Source: Shewanella violacea DSS12 (GTDB taxonomy: Bacteria > Pseudomonadota > Gammaproteobacteria > Enterobacterales > Shewanellaceae). Taken from it: a stretch of 64,000 bases of DNA. Below are positions 17,238 through 26,018 of this stretch, one piece after another. Under the pieces are notes generated by a model. The model saw only the letters and a list, made by a program, of their open reading frames with translations. It searched no databases and was not told the origin of the DNA. Each line of letters opens with the position of its first letter. Position 1 is the first letter of the stretch. The stretch covers positions 3,294,500 to 3,358,499 of the forward strand of contig NC_014012.1 in assembly GCF_000091325.1 (NCBI RefSeq). Direction: 5' to 3'. Made by a program: the position numbers and the translations under genes.

Positions 17238-18746
17238 ATGCGAAAATCACATTTTCTTGGTACCAAGATCCGTAATCTAAGAAAAAGAAACCATCTCACC
17301 ATGGAAGATCTTTCGGCGCGTTGTGTACGAGTCGACCCTGAAACCGCCCCATCTGTGTCATACCTGTCTATGATAGAGCGTGGCAAGCGAGTCCCCAGTG
17401 CCGGCATGTTAGCCGTCATCGCGGCAGTATTTCAAAAAGAGGTAGATTGGTTTTTAGATGATGTACCGGAAGAGCAAGCTATCATGCCAGATAAAGGACG
17501 CCGTGGTGGCATAAATGGCATGGCGCTGGAGCCAAGCTTTTTGTTTTCTAAAGATATATTGCAGATTGCCATTCCTGAGATGTTGTCACAAACTGGGATC
17601 ACAGGACGACAGTTTGCCCATCTTTTAATTCGCGCCCATCAGGAGCATCATCAGAATCACTTTCCGGATCTCGAACGTGCAGCCGAAGAGATAGGCCTAA
17701 AACGACTACCACTCGCCCTGGAAGATATCATGGATATTGCTAAGGGGATGGGGCTTAAAATAAAATGGATCGACCGAGCGCCAAAAGATGTTATCGATGA
17801 GATGGGAGCCACCTCGACTCAGCTGGTGACGTCATTTTTTGAACCGCCTTCGACCATCTATATTAATAAACACCTGAAATCTAACCCGACTCGACTCAAG
17901 TATGATCTGGCCGTACACATAGGCCACTGCGTATTGCACAACAAGGATGGATTAAAATCTGTGCTTACCACAGGAAAAAGTCAGGTCAGCACAGAGATGG
18001 ACAATGGCACGCCACAGTCTTCCACGGTAAATGCACAGGATATTCTCCACGCCTGGCGCGATTTTGAATCCAGTTTCTTTGCCGGTGCCCTACTTTGCCC
18101 TAAAGTCCCCTTCAGGCAGATGTTAGATCGCCATGGCTATGAGATAAATGTTCATGAAAAAGTGGGAGTCTCAGCATCGGTGGCCATGCGCCGCATGACC
18201 GTTGTCTCTCCCTATCCGCATTGGCACTATTTCGATGCCTATGCGCCGGGAAAATTAAAAGCTGTCTATCGCGGCAACGGTATTCCACTTCCCTGGGGCA
18301 ATATGCGCTTAGTTCAAGACCCTTGTCAGCATTGGGCTGTATTTAGAAAAATCAATGAAGACAGCTCAGGTTCATCTGCACAACTGTCGATACTCGATGT
18401 CGATAATGAACCTAGAATTTACAGCTGTGAGTCCATAAGAGTAAAAGATATGGCCGGCAATAATCACGTGCTCTGTGCCGGCATAGATCTCAACCCCGCT
18501 ATCCAAGCTCAAGGAGGAGACGCTAGTGGGATAGCTGCTGAATTAAAACAAGCTTGCGTTAAGCATGGCGGCGAAGCCGAGATCCCCAAGGCAATAAAGA
18601 AGGATTTAACCAGTGTGGCTAAAATTCTCAATATCAACTGGGTCGAGCGAGGCATAGAGACTCAAGCCAGACTCATCTGTGCAAGAGGCGCAGTCTGTCC
18701 ACGTCAGCCCACTTGTTATGAAGCAGGCAAGCCTCAATGTGAGTAG
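17238..18746 (+). CDS. XRE-family regulator, DUF3612 / RamB-ScfR architecture
   Basis: About 502 residues. The N-terminal helix-turn-helix is clear (FLGTKIRNLRKRNHLTMEDL ... SYLSMIERGKRVPS). The middle resembles the IrrE/ImmA-like part of RamB and ScfR regulators, but the zinc motif is degenerate (LAVHIGHCVLH instead of HExxH). ESSFFAGALLCPKVPFRQML and a cysteine-rich end (CARGAVCPRQPTC) are typical of these acyl-CoA/glyoxylate regulators. DUF3612 members sit near aceBA in related bacteria (from memory). Divergent to the malate synthase-domain gene across about 200 bases. ATG 17238 gives the family-like start MRKSHFLG; ATG 17217 is an alternative, and neither has a strong Shine-Dalgarno. Confidence 0.82.
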   Translation: MRKSHFLGTKIRNLRKRNHLTMEDLSARCVRVDPETAPSVSYLSMIERGKRVPSAGMLAVIAAVFQKEVDWFLDDVPEEQAIMPDKGRRGGINGMALEPSFLFSKDILQIAIPEMLSQTGITGRQFAHLLIRAHQEHHQNHFPDLERAAEEIGLKRLPLALEDIMDIAKGMGLKIKWIDRAPKDVIDEMGATSTQLVTSFFEPPSTIYINKHLKSNPTRLKYDLAVHIGHCVLHNKDGLKSVLTTGKSQVSTEMDNGTPQSSTVNAQDILHAWRDFESSFFAGALLCPKVPFRQMLDRHGYEINVHEKVGVSASVAMRRMTVVSPYPHWHYFDAYAPGKLKAVYRGNGIPLPWGNMRLVQDPCQHWAVFRKINEDSSGSSAQLSILDVDNEPRIYSCESIRVKDMAGNNHVLCAGIDLNPAIQAQGGDASGIAAELKQACVKHGGEAEIPKAIKKDLTSVAKILNINWVERGIETQARLICARGAVCPRQPTCYEAGKPQCE

Positions 18747-18766
18747 ATAATTGAATTGATGAAACC

Positions 18767-18793
18767 AAGAGCCTGAACACAATTTAGGCTTTT
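18767..18793 (+). terminator. Terminator-like hairpin after the DUF3612 gene
   Basis: AAGAGCCT (18767-18774) pairs with AGGCTTTT (18786-18793), one G-T pair, in the convergent gap with the MDR gene. Confidence 0.55.
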
Positions 18794-18839
18794 AGTTCAC
18801 TTTTTATGCTGCACCTGTTAACACTAGCTAGGCGAACGA

Positions 18840-19817
18840 CTACACCCTTAACGCTATTTTCCCTACCACAACGCCAGATTCTAAACGAGCATGGGCTTCG
18901 GCGACTTGCCAAATAGTAAAGTCAGAGTCATCGAGCAGAGGTTCGATAATGCCAGCATCTACTAGCTCTGCAATCTGAGTTAAAATTTCTCCATGAGATT
19001 GTCGGTTTATACCTTCGACCAGGGGAATAAGCATAAGTACGCTGTGAAAACTCAGGCTTTTTAACGCCACCTGTAATACATTATCTATGGGTAAAGTGGT
19101 GGCGACGGCCCCGTTAAATCGAGCGGCTTCGAAACTGAGCTGAATATTGTCACCGGCTACGGGATCGAATATGGCATCGAACCCCACTCCATTAGTATAT
19201 TGTTCAACATAGTCGGCCACAGACTGCGCCTTGATATCGACTAAGTTATCGGCGCCTATACTGGCGGCAAGTTTCATATTTCGCGGCGTTGATGTCGCCG
19301 TGACCTCTGCGCCAAGATGCTTGGCTAACTGAATAGCCACATGGCCAACCCCGCCAGTAGCGCCATGGATCAAAACCTTATCTCCTTGCTTTACCTTGAG
19401 TTTATGACACAAGGCTTCCCATGCAGTGATAGACACAAGAGGCAGGGCTGCAGCCTGCTTCATGGTCAAGCTTTTGGGCTTAAGCGCCATTAAATCGGCA
19501 TCGACCAACATAAATTCTGCTAATGCACCATCGATACCCGCGATTCCTCCCGCGCAGCCGTAAACCTCATCTCCAACCTTTAAGCTAGTGACGTCGTCGG
19601 CCACTTCACTCACAATTCCTGCCACATCGCCGTGAAGTATTTCAGGTAAATTAGCAGACCAGGGGGTATCGCTCGAGCGCAACATGATATCTAACGGATT
19701 CACACTGCTGGCTTTCACTTCCACCAGCATGTGGCCTGGTTTCAATACAGGTTTTACTTTTTCGGTCAGTTGAAACACATGACTGGAACCCAGTTGCTTT
19801 ATGATCATGGCTTTCAT
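18840..19817 (-). CDS. Zinc-less MDR-family NADP-dependent oxidoreductase
   Basis: Medium-chain dehydrogenase/reductase of the quinone oxidoreductase branch, about 325 residues. N-terminal GroES-like fold (MKAMIIKQLGSSHVFQL, KASSVNPLDIMLRS, HGDVAGIV), then the Rossmann motif LIHGATGGVGHVAIQLAKHL. No catalytic-zinc ligand set is visible. The start is placed at ATG 19817, with GAGAC upstream, giving the family's usual opening; a longer reading from 19862 would add 15 unrelated residues. Divergent to a LysR gene, with an 11-bp inverted repeat between them, so it is the likely target of that regulator. The substrate is probably a small quinone or enone; not determinable. Confidence 0.87.
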   Translation of the reverse strand: MKAMIIKQLGSSHVFQLTEKVKPVLKPGHMLVEVKASSVNPLDIMLRSSDTPWSANLPEILHGDVAGIVSEVADDVTSLKVGDEVYGCAGGIAGIDGALAEFMLVDADLMALKPKSLTMKQAAALPLVSITAWEALCHKLKVKQGDKVLIHGATGGVGHVAIQLAKHLGAEVTATSTPRNMKLAASIGADNLVDIKAQSVADYVEQYTNGVGFDAIFDPVAGDNIQLSFEAARFNGAVATTLPIDNVLQVALKSLSFHSVLMLIPLVEGINRQSHGEILTQIAELVDAGIIEPLLDDSDFTIWQVAEAHARLESGVVVGKIALRV

Positions 19818-19879
19818 ATTTTTCGTCTCTATCATTGAATGGCTAGTGATACCGATTGGCATTAGTCAGGCTAGTTTAG

Positions 19880-19941
19880 TTATTGCCTAATCAACCATCA
19901 ACGCACGGCTAAACAAACCATTTTTGTCTTTTAGGCAATAA
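19880..19941 (+). promoter_or_regulatory. LysR-type operator pair (11-bp inverted repeat)
   Basis: TTATTGCCTAA (19880-19890) and its exact complement TTAGGCAATAA (19931-19941) start 51 bases apart, about five helical turns, between the divergent MDR and LysR genes. Left and right copies suit recognition and activation half-sites of a LysR tetramer. Confidence 0.55.
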
Positions 19942-19980
19942 TGATATTCTGCTCATACATACAGATAGAGAGGTACACAT

Positions 19981-20892
19981 ATGAGCATGCTGACTCGGCT
20001 ACATTATTTTAACTGTGTCGTAGAAACCGGTAGCATCTCGAAAGCGAGTCGAGTTTTCGATATTCAGCCCTCCTCCATCTCCCGCCAATTGATGGCACTA
20101 GAGAAAGACCTTGGTATTCGCTTACTCAATCGTAATACCCGCAATATAGGCTTAACCGAAGCAGGCTTAACCTACTATCAATATTCTCAGCGTATCGTCT
20201 CCGAACTCGATGAGGCTCATAGGGCGGTAAATGAGTTGCAGAAAAACCCTAAGGGTCATTTGAAAGTCAGCATGACAGTTGGCTTCGGTGAAAGCTGCGT
20301 ACTGCCATTGATCTCTGCATTTATACGTCAATATCCAGAAGTAAACATTGAGTTGGAATTAACCGAGCGTGTTATCGATATGGTGGAGGAGAATGTCGAT
20401 ATCGCTATACGCAGCGGCCATCTACCTGACTCAAACTTGATCGCCCGTAAGCTGACCGATAATAACTTCTTGATCTGTTCGAGCCCGCAATACATTACTC
20501 AGCATGGACAACCCCTGTCGGCTAATGACTTGCATGAATTTGATTGTATCAAATATGGCTATGCCGGCTGGCGAGAATGGTTGGTGATGACATCAGCTCC
20601 TCATGCTTTTAAAAAATTGACCATTTCTGAAGGACTCACGGTCAACTCAGTCAATGGCCAGAAACAGCTCATGCTAAATGATGCAGGTTTTGCCTTGATC
20701 CCGCTATGGGCCGTAAAGGAAGAGTTGAAAAATGGCAGCTTAGTCCAAATACTGGCACAAGACACCTTTAGCCCCTGCGCCCCTTTGAGTTCGACCTATG
20801 CCCTCTACCAAAAAAGGGAATTAATCTCACCTAAAATTCGGGTGTTTCTGGACTTTATCCGAGAGAATCTAGATAGGGAACTCGAAGAGTAA
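19981..20892 (+). CDS. LysR-family transcriptional regulator
   Basis: 303 residues with an N-terminal winged helix (LHYFNCVVETGSISKASRVF, then SSISRQLMALEKDLGIRLLN) and the periplasmic-binding-like effector domain. GAGGT lies eight bases before the ATG. Divergent from the MDR oxidoreductase gene and probably controlling it. Its last 24 bases overlap the 3' end of the opposing outer-membrane protein gene. It resembles the CrgA-like group associated with oxidoreductase genes; the effector is unknown. Confidence 0.88.
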   Translation: MSMLTRLHYFNCVVETGSISKASRVFDIQPSSISRQLMALEKDLGIRLLNRNTRNIGLTEAGLTYYQYSQRIVSELDEAHRAVNELQKNPKGHLKVSMTVGFGESCVLPLISAFIRQYPEVNIELELTERVIDMVEENVDIAIRSGHLPDSNLIARKLTDNNFLICSSPQYITQHGQPLSANDLHEFDCIKYGYAGWREWLVMTSAPHAFKKLTISEGLTVNSVNGQKQLMLNDAGFALIPLWAVKEELKNGSLVQILAQDTFSPCAPLSSTYALYQKRELISPKIRVFLDFIRENLDRELEE

Positions 20893-21681
20893 ACGCCAGG
20901 CCTTAATCCCATCACCAGCCCTGACACTGAGACCTAGCCTATCTATGCCCATCCACTCCCAAAATATTGGCTTGGAAAAGGCTAAAGTCGCGCCCACTTC
21001 TAAACTATTCGATACTAGGACATCTTCACCAAATGGCATCGCGAACCTGAGTTTATCGAAATACCAATAGCCAACGGCAAACACCCTAGGCTCAACATCG
21101 ACACCTAACCAATCCCAGCGCCAATGTATGTCTGTGCCTATATCAATTCCGGATTGAATCGCCGAATAGGTCTCACTCTGCTTGCCATCGAAGCTGGTAT
21201 AGCCAGCAAAAAACAGTCGATTAACCCAGACAGGATCTGCCTGTTTCAATTCAAAATCCAGTAAGCTTGAGACGCCTGCCGACAAGATCCCGACATTGGT
21301 TCCGGTAGTGAAATTGTTGCCATAACCCAGATCAAAATAGGTTTGGAATTCATGGTGTTCAGAAGTGCGGATACGATACTCTATGCCAGGGGTTATCGTC
21401 ATGGTGCCGACGCTAGAGGGCAAGTCCCCCTCGGGAAGATCGCTCCACTTAAAATTGAAAAAACCTAGAGATATGGGGGTGCGCAGGATAAGCGATTCGG
21501 TGTCATTGTTATAGAGATCGAAACTGACAGGTATGTTAACCACAGCAGCGTTCTGCCCTGAGGTTTTATAGATACCACTACCGAGATAATTTGCGAATGC
21601 GTAATGAGTAAAATCTTCTTCAGCAAAAGCGAAGAAAGAACCGAGCAATGTGGCAAGGATAAGAACTGATTTCAGAACCAT
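20869..21681 (-). CDS. Putative outer-membrane beta-barrel protein
   Basis: 270 residues with a signal peptide (VLILATLLGSFFAFA, cleaved before EEDFTHY). The mature part alternates polar and aromatic residues as in beta-barrels (GIEYRIRT, YFDLGYGNNF, RVFAVGYWYFDKL) and ends AWRLLFEFPI. No domain is recognised with certainty; the solitary autotransporter-barrel family is possible. The gene's end overlaps the converging LysR gene by 24 bases. Start codon context is weak. Monocistronic, upstream of the ribA end but separate from it. Confidence 0.65.
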   Translation of the reverse strand: MVLKSVLILATLLGSFFAFAEEDFTHYAFANYLGSGIYKTSGQNAAVVNIPVSFDLYNNDTESLILRTPISLGFFNFKWSDLPEGDLPSSVGTMTITPGIEYRIRTSEHHEFQTYFDLGYGNNFTTGTNVGILSAGVSSLLDFELKQADPVWVNRLFFAGYTSFDGKQSETYSAIQSGIDIGTDIHWRWDWLGVDVEPRVFAVGYWYFDKLRFAMPFGEDVLVSNSLEVGATLAFSKPIFWEWMGIDRLGLSVRAGDGIKAWRLLFEFPI

Positions 21682-21757
21682 AAATAAGACATAGAAATGA
21701 TATTATTAGTATGGTTCTGAATATAACGACTGTATGAAGGAAAATCAATAACTTACG

Positions 21758-22375
21758 TTATTCTTTGCCTTCATCAGCAAAATAATCTTCGGACATCAGA
21801 TGTCCAAGTTGGGTAGACTTGGTCCTTAGGTAGGACTCATTATAGCGGTTTTTGCCCACTTGTAGCGGGATACGCTCGACGACCTCGATGCCTAAGTCTT
21901 TCATCGCTTTCACTTTGCGAGGATTGTTAGTCATCAACTTGACCTTCTGAATACCTATCTTTTCCATCATAGGCAAGATCATATCGTACTTACGCATATC
22001 GGCGGCAAAACCCAGCTTTTCATTGGCTTCGACGGTATTAGCACCCTGATCTTGCAGCTCATAAGCTCTAATCTTATTGAGCAAACCTATGCCACGTCCC
22101 TCTTGGCGAAGGTAAAGGATGAAACCTTGACCAACATCGGCAATATTTTTCATCGCTGTCTGCAGCTGAAAACCACAATCACAGCGTAGACTGAATAGTG
22201 CATCACCGGTTAAGCATTCTGAATGAATACGTCCAAGGATCGGGCTCTGGCTATCCCATTCACCCAATGTCAGTGCAATATGTTCTTTGCCAGTCTCTGT
22301 ATCTTCAAAACCATGCATAGCAAACACGCCCCAAGGCGTTGGCAATTTTGAAGAAGCTATATACTTGATCGACAT
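21758..22375 (-). CDS. ribA: GTP cyclohydrolase II
   Basis: First enzyme of riboflavin synthesis: converts GTP to diaminohydroxyribosylaminopyrimidine phosphate, formate and pyrophosphate in the cytoplasm. 205 residues, the length of the stand-alone enzyme. The zinc ligands Cys54, Cys65 and Cys67 are in place ([19 protein letters not shown]), and the GTP-binding and catalytic stretch [20 protein letters not shown] is intact. TAAGG lies six bases before the ATG. Not linked to other rib genes here. A bulged hairpin lies in its leader, but it lacks the FMN riboswitch pattern. Confidence 0.95.
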   Translation of the reverse strand: MSIKYIASSKLPTPWGVFAMHGFEDTETGKEHIALTLGEWDSQSPILGRIHSECLTGDALFSLRCDCGFQLQTAMKNIADVGQGFILYLRQEGRGIGLLNKIRAYELQDQGANTVEANEKLGFAADMRKYDMILPMMEKIGIQKVKLMTNNPRKVKAMKDLGIEVVERIPLQVGKNRYNESYLRTKSTQLGHLMSEDYFADEGKE

Positions 22376-22721
22376 GAAATAACCTTAAAGACTCTCTTTC
22401 CCTGAGATGACGATAAATCAGAAAAAACAACGAGAATGACCTGTGTCTAAAAACGACGGCTTTATAATCCTACCCTTTCACTCTATCTTGCAGTGAAGGG
22501 AGGATATTATCTGGTTTTACCAGTAAGTGAAATACCTTAGCATTTTAATCGGCTATTGATTCACCTAAGTACTCACATTCCCTCTACGTTTGGTAGGTAA
22601 GAATGATACGTCTAATACTAGCATTCCCCATGTTTAAGGAGGAATAATACACCCGATGACGACAGAGAAACATGCTGTCGCTCGCTAAAGAATAACCGTC
22701 TAGCCAGGATGAAATCGCTAG
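22376..22721 (-). other. Intergenic region yibL-ribA
   Basis: No gene. Contains a bulged hairpin at 22467-22505 (listed). On the minus strand this is the ribA leader. No other structure was recognised. Confidence 0.55.
22467..22505 (-). promoter_or_regulatory. Bulged 13-bp hairpin in the ribA leader
   Basis: ATCCT-a-CCCTT-t-CACT (22467-22482) pairs with AGTGAAGGGAGGAT (22492-22505) with two single-base bulges and a nine-base loop. No T-run on either side. Possible leader element. Confidence 0.35.
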
Positions 22722-23078
22722 TTAAAACTCTTTTGCTGCGTAGCCTGTTACAACCTTGATACCCATTTCTCGACCGAGTGCCGTCATAGGATGAACCACA
22801 ACGAGTCCTTTTACTGACTTCTTGAGTTTACCCATATCAGCCTGCTCAGCTTTCGTCAGAGGGCGCTTGAATTTCAAGCTCACTACTGAGCCGCCTTGCT
22901 TACTCAATTCACGTGTTTGCTGAGTTTTAGTGCTGGCAATACGCTTAGTCACTGCGTTTATTTCCTGCCTAAATTGCAACGCCACTCCCTTATCACCGCG
23001 CTTTTCTGCTGCGGCTAATTTACGACGGAACTGTTCTAGCTTGTCGCTAAGTCCATGAAGCTCTTCTTTTAAATTCAT
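22722..23078 (-). CDS. yibL: YibL family ribosome-associated protein
   Basis: 118 residues. The C-terminal half is nearly that of E. coli YibL: KRPLTKAEQADMGKLKKSVK, then GLVVVHPMTALGREMGI. The N-terminal half is a predicted coiled coil (LSDKLEQFRRKLAAAEKRGD). YibL (DUF2810) co-purifies with ribosomes in E. coli; its role is not defined. AAGG lies seven bases before the ATG. It stands alone behind the nrdDG terminator. Confidence 0.9.
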   Translation of the reverse strand: MNLKEELHGLSDKLEQFRRKLAAAEKRGDKGVALQFRQEINAVTKRIASTKTQQTRELSKQGGSVVSLKFKRPLTKAEQADMGKLKKSVKGLVVVHPMTALGREMGIKVVTGYAAKEF

Positions 23079-23109
23079 GCTCGTGCCTTAAAAATATTCT
23101 GTAAAATGC

Positions 23110-23139
23110 AAAAACAGCCTCAATAAGCGGCTGTTTTTT
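23110..23139 (-). terminator. Terminator of the nrdDG operon
   Basis: AAAAACAGCC (23110-23119) and GGCTGTTTTT (23129-23138) form a stem with a nine-base loop and A/T runs on both sides. It sits between the nrdG stop and yibL. Confidence 0.85.
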
Positions 23140-23192
23140 AAAATTAGTTAGATCCTATGAGCGCTATTATAACAGTAACTGAATGAATACAG

Positions 23193-23666
23193 TTATCGCT
23201 TTTCTGCAAGATAGTGAATTACCTGATTACTGCTACCACGAAATACCAGACTGACATCCGCATTCTCCTGCTCAAACTTACCGTCAATCAGGACATCGAC
23301 GTAATCTATTACCCGCTTTTGCTCAGGGGATAACTCATCTAATCTGTATCCAGTCCACAACCAGATATCTTTATCGGGACATTCATTTTTGACTCGCTGA
23401 ACCAGGGCGAGTATCTCAGATAAATTCTCAGGATAGAGGGGATCGCCACCTGAGAGTGATAAACCTCTGCGTTTGATGCGGCTATCTTTAAGATCGTTAA
23501 TGACTCGCTGCTGCATCTGTAAGTCAAATCGATGACCATTATCTGGATTCCATGTGCTCTGATTATAACAACCACGGCATTGATGCTCGCAACCCGAAAC
23601 AAACAGAGTCGCTCGCGTTCCTGGCCCATTGATGACATCCACAGGAAAATATTGATGGTAGTTCAT
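23193..23666 (-). CDS. nrdG: Anaerobic ribonucleotide reductase activating protein
   Basis: Radical SAM activase that installs the glycyl radical on NrdD. 157 residues. The iron-sulfur ligands are Cys26, Cys30 and Cys33 (SGCEHQCRGCYNQ, CX3CX2C), followed by the SAM-binding SLSGGDPLYPEN. The N-terminus MNYHQYFPVDVINGPGTR is typical. Lies 112 bases after nrdD on the same strand, with a hairpin in the gap, and is ended by a strong terminator. Works only anaerobically. Confidence 0.95.
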   Translation of the reverse strand: MNYHQYFPVDVINGPGTRATLFVSGCEHQCRGCYNQSTWNPDNGHRFDLQMQQRVINDLKDSRIKRRGLSLSGGDPLYPENLSEILALVQRVKNECPDKDIWLWTGYRLDELSPEQKRVIDYVDVLIDGKFEQENADVSLVFRGSSNQVIHYLAEKR

Positions 23667-23714
23667 AGCGAGAATTTTAACCTTGAAATTTAATAATGGC
23701 CTGAATAAATAGAG

Positions 23715-23741
23715 AAGGCGCTACTGACTCAGTAACGCCTT
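23715..23741 (-). promoter_or_regulatory. Hairpin between nrdD and nrdG
   Basis: AAGGCG plus TACTGA pair with TCAGTA plus CGCCTT around one base, one mismatch. Probable intercistronic stem that could tune the NrdD:NrdG ratio or protect the nrdD message. Confidence 0.45.
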
Positions 23742-23778
23742 GGCATTTGTCGCTTACATATAATGACTAGCTAATTGA

Positions 23779-25896
23779 TTACAGGTGCTTAACCCGTCGC
23801 TTAACCTCTTCTTGTTTGCCATCGTTGAAGGGCCTTGCATCGGGACTGCCTAAGTAACCACAGACTCGACGGGTTACAGAAACCCGACTCGGTTCATGAT
23901 TGCCACACTTGGGGCAGGTGAAACCCTTACTGGCACATTCAAACTCACCGGTAAAACCACAGTCATAACACTCATCTATAGGCGTGTTGGTGCCGTAATA
24001 TGGCACTCGGCTGTAACTGTAGTCCCACACATCTTCCAATGCTTCGAGGTTATGCTGCATATTCGGATATTCACCGTAACAGATGAAACCACCGTTAGTT
24101 AATGCTGGATATGGCTGCTCAAAATCCAACTTGTCGTATGGATTGACTTGCTTTTCCACATCGAGATGAAAGCTATTGGTGTAATAACCTTTGTTGGTCA
24201 CCCCTTCCACGACACCAAAGACCTGAGTATCTAGCTTACAAAAACGACTACAGAGGTTTTCACTCGGTGTACTGTAGAGACTGAAAGCGTAGCCAGTCTC
24301 CTGTTTCCACTTGTCGGTTGCCGCTTTCATATACTCAATGACTTCAATGGCTTTTTGGCGCAAGATTTCGCAATCATAGACATGCTTATCTGTGCCGTAG
24401 AGGGCATTGATAGTTTCATGCAATCCGATATAGCCCAGAGAAATGGAGGCGCGGCCATTTTTGAAAATACTTGATATATCCTCATCGGCTTTAAGCCTTA
24501 CTCCACAAGCCCCTTCCATATACAGAATGGGAGCTACCCGCGCTTTAACACCTTCTAAACGCTCAATTCTGGTGTCCAGAGCCTTACGGGCAATAGCCAG
24601 ACGCAGATCTAAGATTCGATAAAATTGGGTTTCATCTCCCTTGGCTTCCAACGCAACCCTTGGCAGGTTCAAACTCACCACACCTAAGTTGTTACGACCT
24701 TCGTGGATCAGCTCACCACCTTCTTCATAGGTGCCAAGGAAACTGCGGCATCCCATAGGAGTCTTAAATGACCCTGTGACCTTTTCTACTTGCTCATAGT
24801 TGAGAATATCTGGATACATGCGGGTCGTGGCGCACTTGAGCGCAAGTTGCTTGATATCATAGTTACGGTCGCCCACCTTGTGGTTAATGCCGTCACGAAT
24901 AGCAAACACTAGTTTAGGAAATACTGCTGTCTTACGGTTTTTACCCAAACCCGCGATGCGCACTTTCAACATAGACGATTGTATAAGGTGAGACTCCCAA
25001 GAGGTGCCTAAACCAAAACCAAAGGTGACAAATGGCGTTTGACCATTGGCTGTATGTAAGGTGTTGACCTCGTATTCCAGGGACTGGAACGCATCGTAAC
25101 ACTCTTTTTCAGTTTGCGCGGTGGCGAAGGCTTTAGCATCTGTGATGCCCCAGTCCAGCGCCAGCTGATACTGCTTGTCATAACTCTTGGTGACGAAAGG
25201 AGCCAATACTTCATCGATACGATTAATCGTGGTGCCACCATAGATGTGACTGGCTACCTGGGCGATGATCTGCGCCGTCACTGCCGTTGCCGTAGAGATA
25301 GACTTAGGCGTCTCAATCTCGGCGTTGCCCATCTTGAAGCCATTAGTCAACATGCCACTAAGATCGATCAACATACAGTTAAACATGGGGAAGAAAGGCG
25401 CATAATCAAGATCATGATAATGGATCTCACCAGACTCATGAGCCCCAACCACATCCTTGGGTAAAATATGTCGGGTAGCATAATGTTTAGCCACAATCCC
25501 GGCTAATAAGTCACGCTGAGTCGGGATCACTTTAGCGTCTTTATTAGCATTTTCATTCATCAGGGCTGCATTGGTCTGCTCGATTAGACCACGGATTTCC
25601 TGATTCAGTCTGCTGCTGGTTTCACGGTGTAAATCTCTATCATGACGATACTCGATATAGACGCGAGCGAGAGACTTATAAGGGCCTTCCATCAAGTGAT
25701 TTTCGACCAAGTCTTGCAGATCATGAATATCTATCTCAGTCTTATCGGCCACACATTTAGCGACAGAATCTGCGACACTCATCGCATAATTCTTGTCATC
25801 AATACCTGCCGAATTCGCTGCAGCCACCACAGCGTCTCTAATCCTTGTTTCGTCAAAAGGCGTGCGGCAACCATCCCGCTTAATAACCACTGGCAT
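23779..25896 (-). CDS. nrdD: Anaerobic ribonucleoside-triphosphate reductase
   Basis: Class III ribonucleotide reductase, making dNTPs without oxygen. 705 residues, normal length. N-terminal ATP-cone (VIKRDGCRTPFDETRIRDAV), the ten-stranded barrel core, a zinc site of four cysteines (CYDCGFTGEFEC, then CPKCG), and the glycyl-radical loop RVCGYLGSPDARPFNDGKQ with Gly680 near the C-terminus. GAGGAGAG precedes the ATG. The promoter carries two NrdR boxes and an FNR/EtrA-like site (listed), so it should respond both to nucleotide level and to anaerobiosis. Operon with nrdG. Confidence 0.96.
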   Translation of the reverse strand: MPVVIKRDGCRTPFDETRIRDAVVAAANSAGIDDKNYAMSVADSVAKCVADKTEIDIHDLQDLVENHLMEGPYKSLARVYIEYRHDRDLHRETSSRLNQEIRGLIEQTNAALMNENANKDAKVIPTQRDLLAGIVAKHYATRHILPKDVVGAHESGEIHYHDLDYAPFFPMFNCMLIDLSGMLTNGFKMGNAEIETPKSISTATAVTAQIIAQVASHIYGGTTINRIDEVLAPFVTKSYDKQYQLALDWGITDAKAFATAQTEKECYDAFQSLEYEVNTLHTANGQTPFVTFGFGLGTSWESHLIQSSMLKVRIAGLGKNRKTAVFPKLVFAIRDGINHKVGDRNYDIKQLALKCATTRMYPDILNYEQVEKVTGSFKTPMGCRSFLGTYEEGGELIHEGRNNLGVVSLNLPRVALEAKGDETQFYRILDLRLAIARKALDTRIERLEGVKARVAPILYMEGACGVRLKADEDISSIFKNGRASISLGYIGLHETINALYGTDKHVYDCEILRQKAIEVIEYMKAATDKWKQETGYAFSLYSTPSENLCSRFCKLDTQVFGVVEGVTNKGYYTNSFHLDVEKQVNPYDKLDFEQPYPALTNGGFICYGEYPNMQHNLEALEDVWDYSYSRVPYYGTNTPIDECYDCGFTGEFECASKGFTCPKCGNHEPSRVSVTRRVCGYLGSPDARPFNDGKQEEVKRRVKHL

Positions 25897-25929
25897 CGTT
25901 CAATCTCTCCTCAAGTCACGTCGAAAATA

Positions 25930-25945
25930 ACACCATATACAGTGT
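25930..25945 (-). promoter_or_regulatory. NrdR box, proximal
   Basis: ACACCATATACAGTGT fits the NrdR box (consensus about ACACWATATATWGTGT). Lies 34 bases upstream of nrdD and 31 bases, three turns, from the second box. Confidence 0.85.
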
Positions 25946-25960
25946 TAGATTAACCGTGTA

Positions 25961-25976
25961 ACACAATATGTTGTGT
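25961..25976 (-). promoter_or_regulatory. NrdR box, distal
   Basis: ACACAATATGTTGTGT, near-perfect NrdR box. Overlaps the probable -10/start point, so binding of NrdR with ATP/dATP would block transcription. Confidence 0.88.
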
Positions 25977-26004
25977 ATTAAGCTATAAAGCCATGAAAAG
26001 AACA

Positions 26005-26018
26005 TTGATCGAGATCAT
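26005..26018 (-). promoter_or_regulatory. FNR/EtrA-like site upstream of nrdD
   Basis: TTGATCGAGATCAT matches TTGAT-N4-ATCAA at nine of ten positions. Its centre at 26011.5 is 41.5 bases from a start point near 25970, the class II activator position. Confidence 0.65.

Noticed and set aside
22376..22721. FMN riboswitch before ribA
   Set aside because: The leader has a bulged hairpin but none of the conserved RFN segments.
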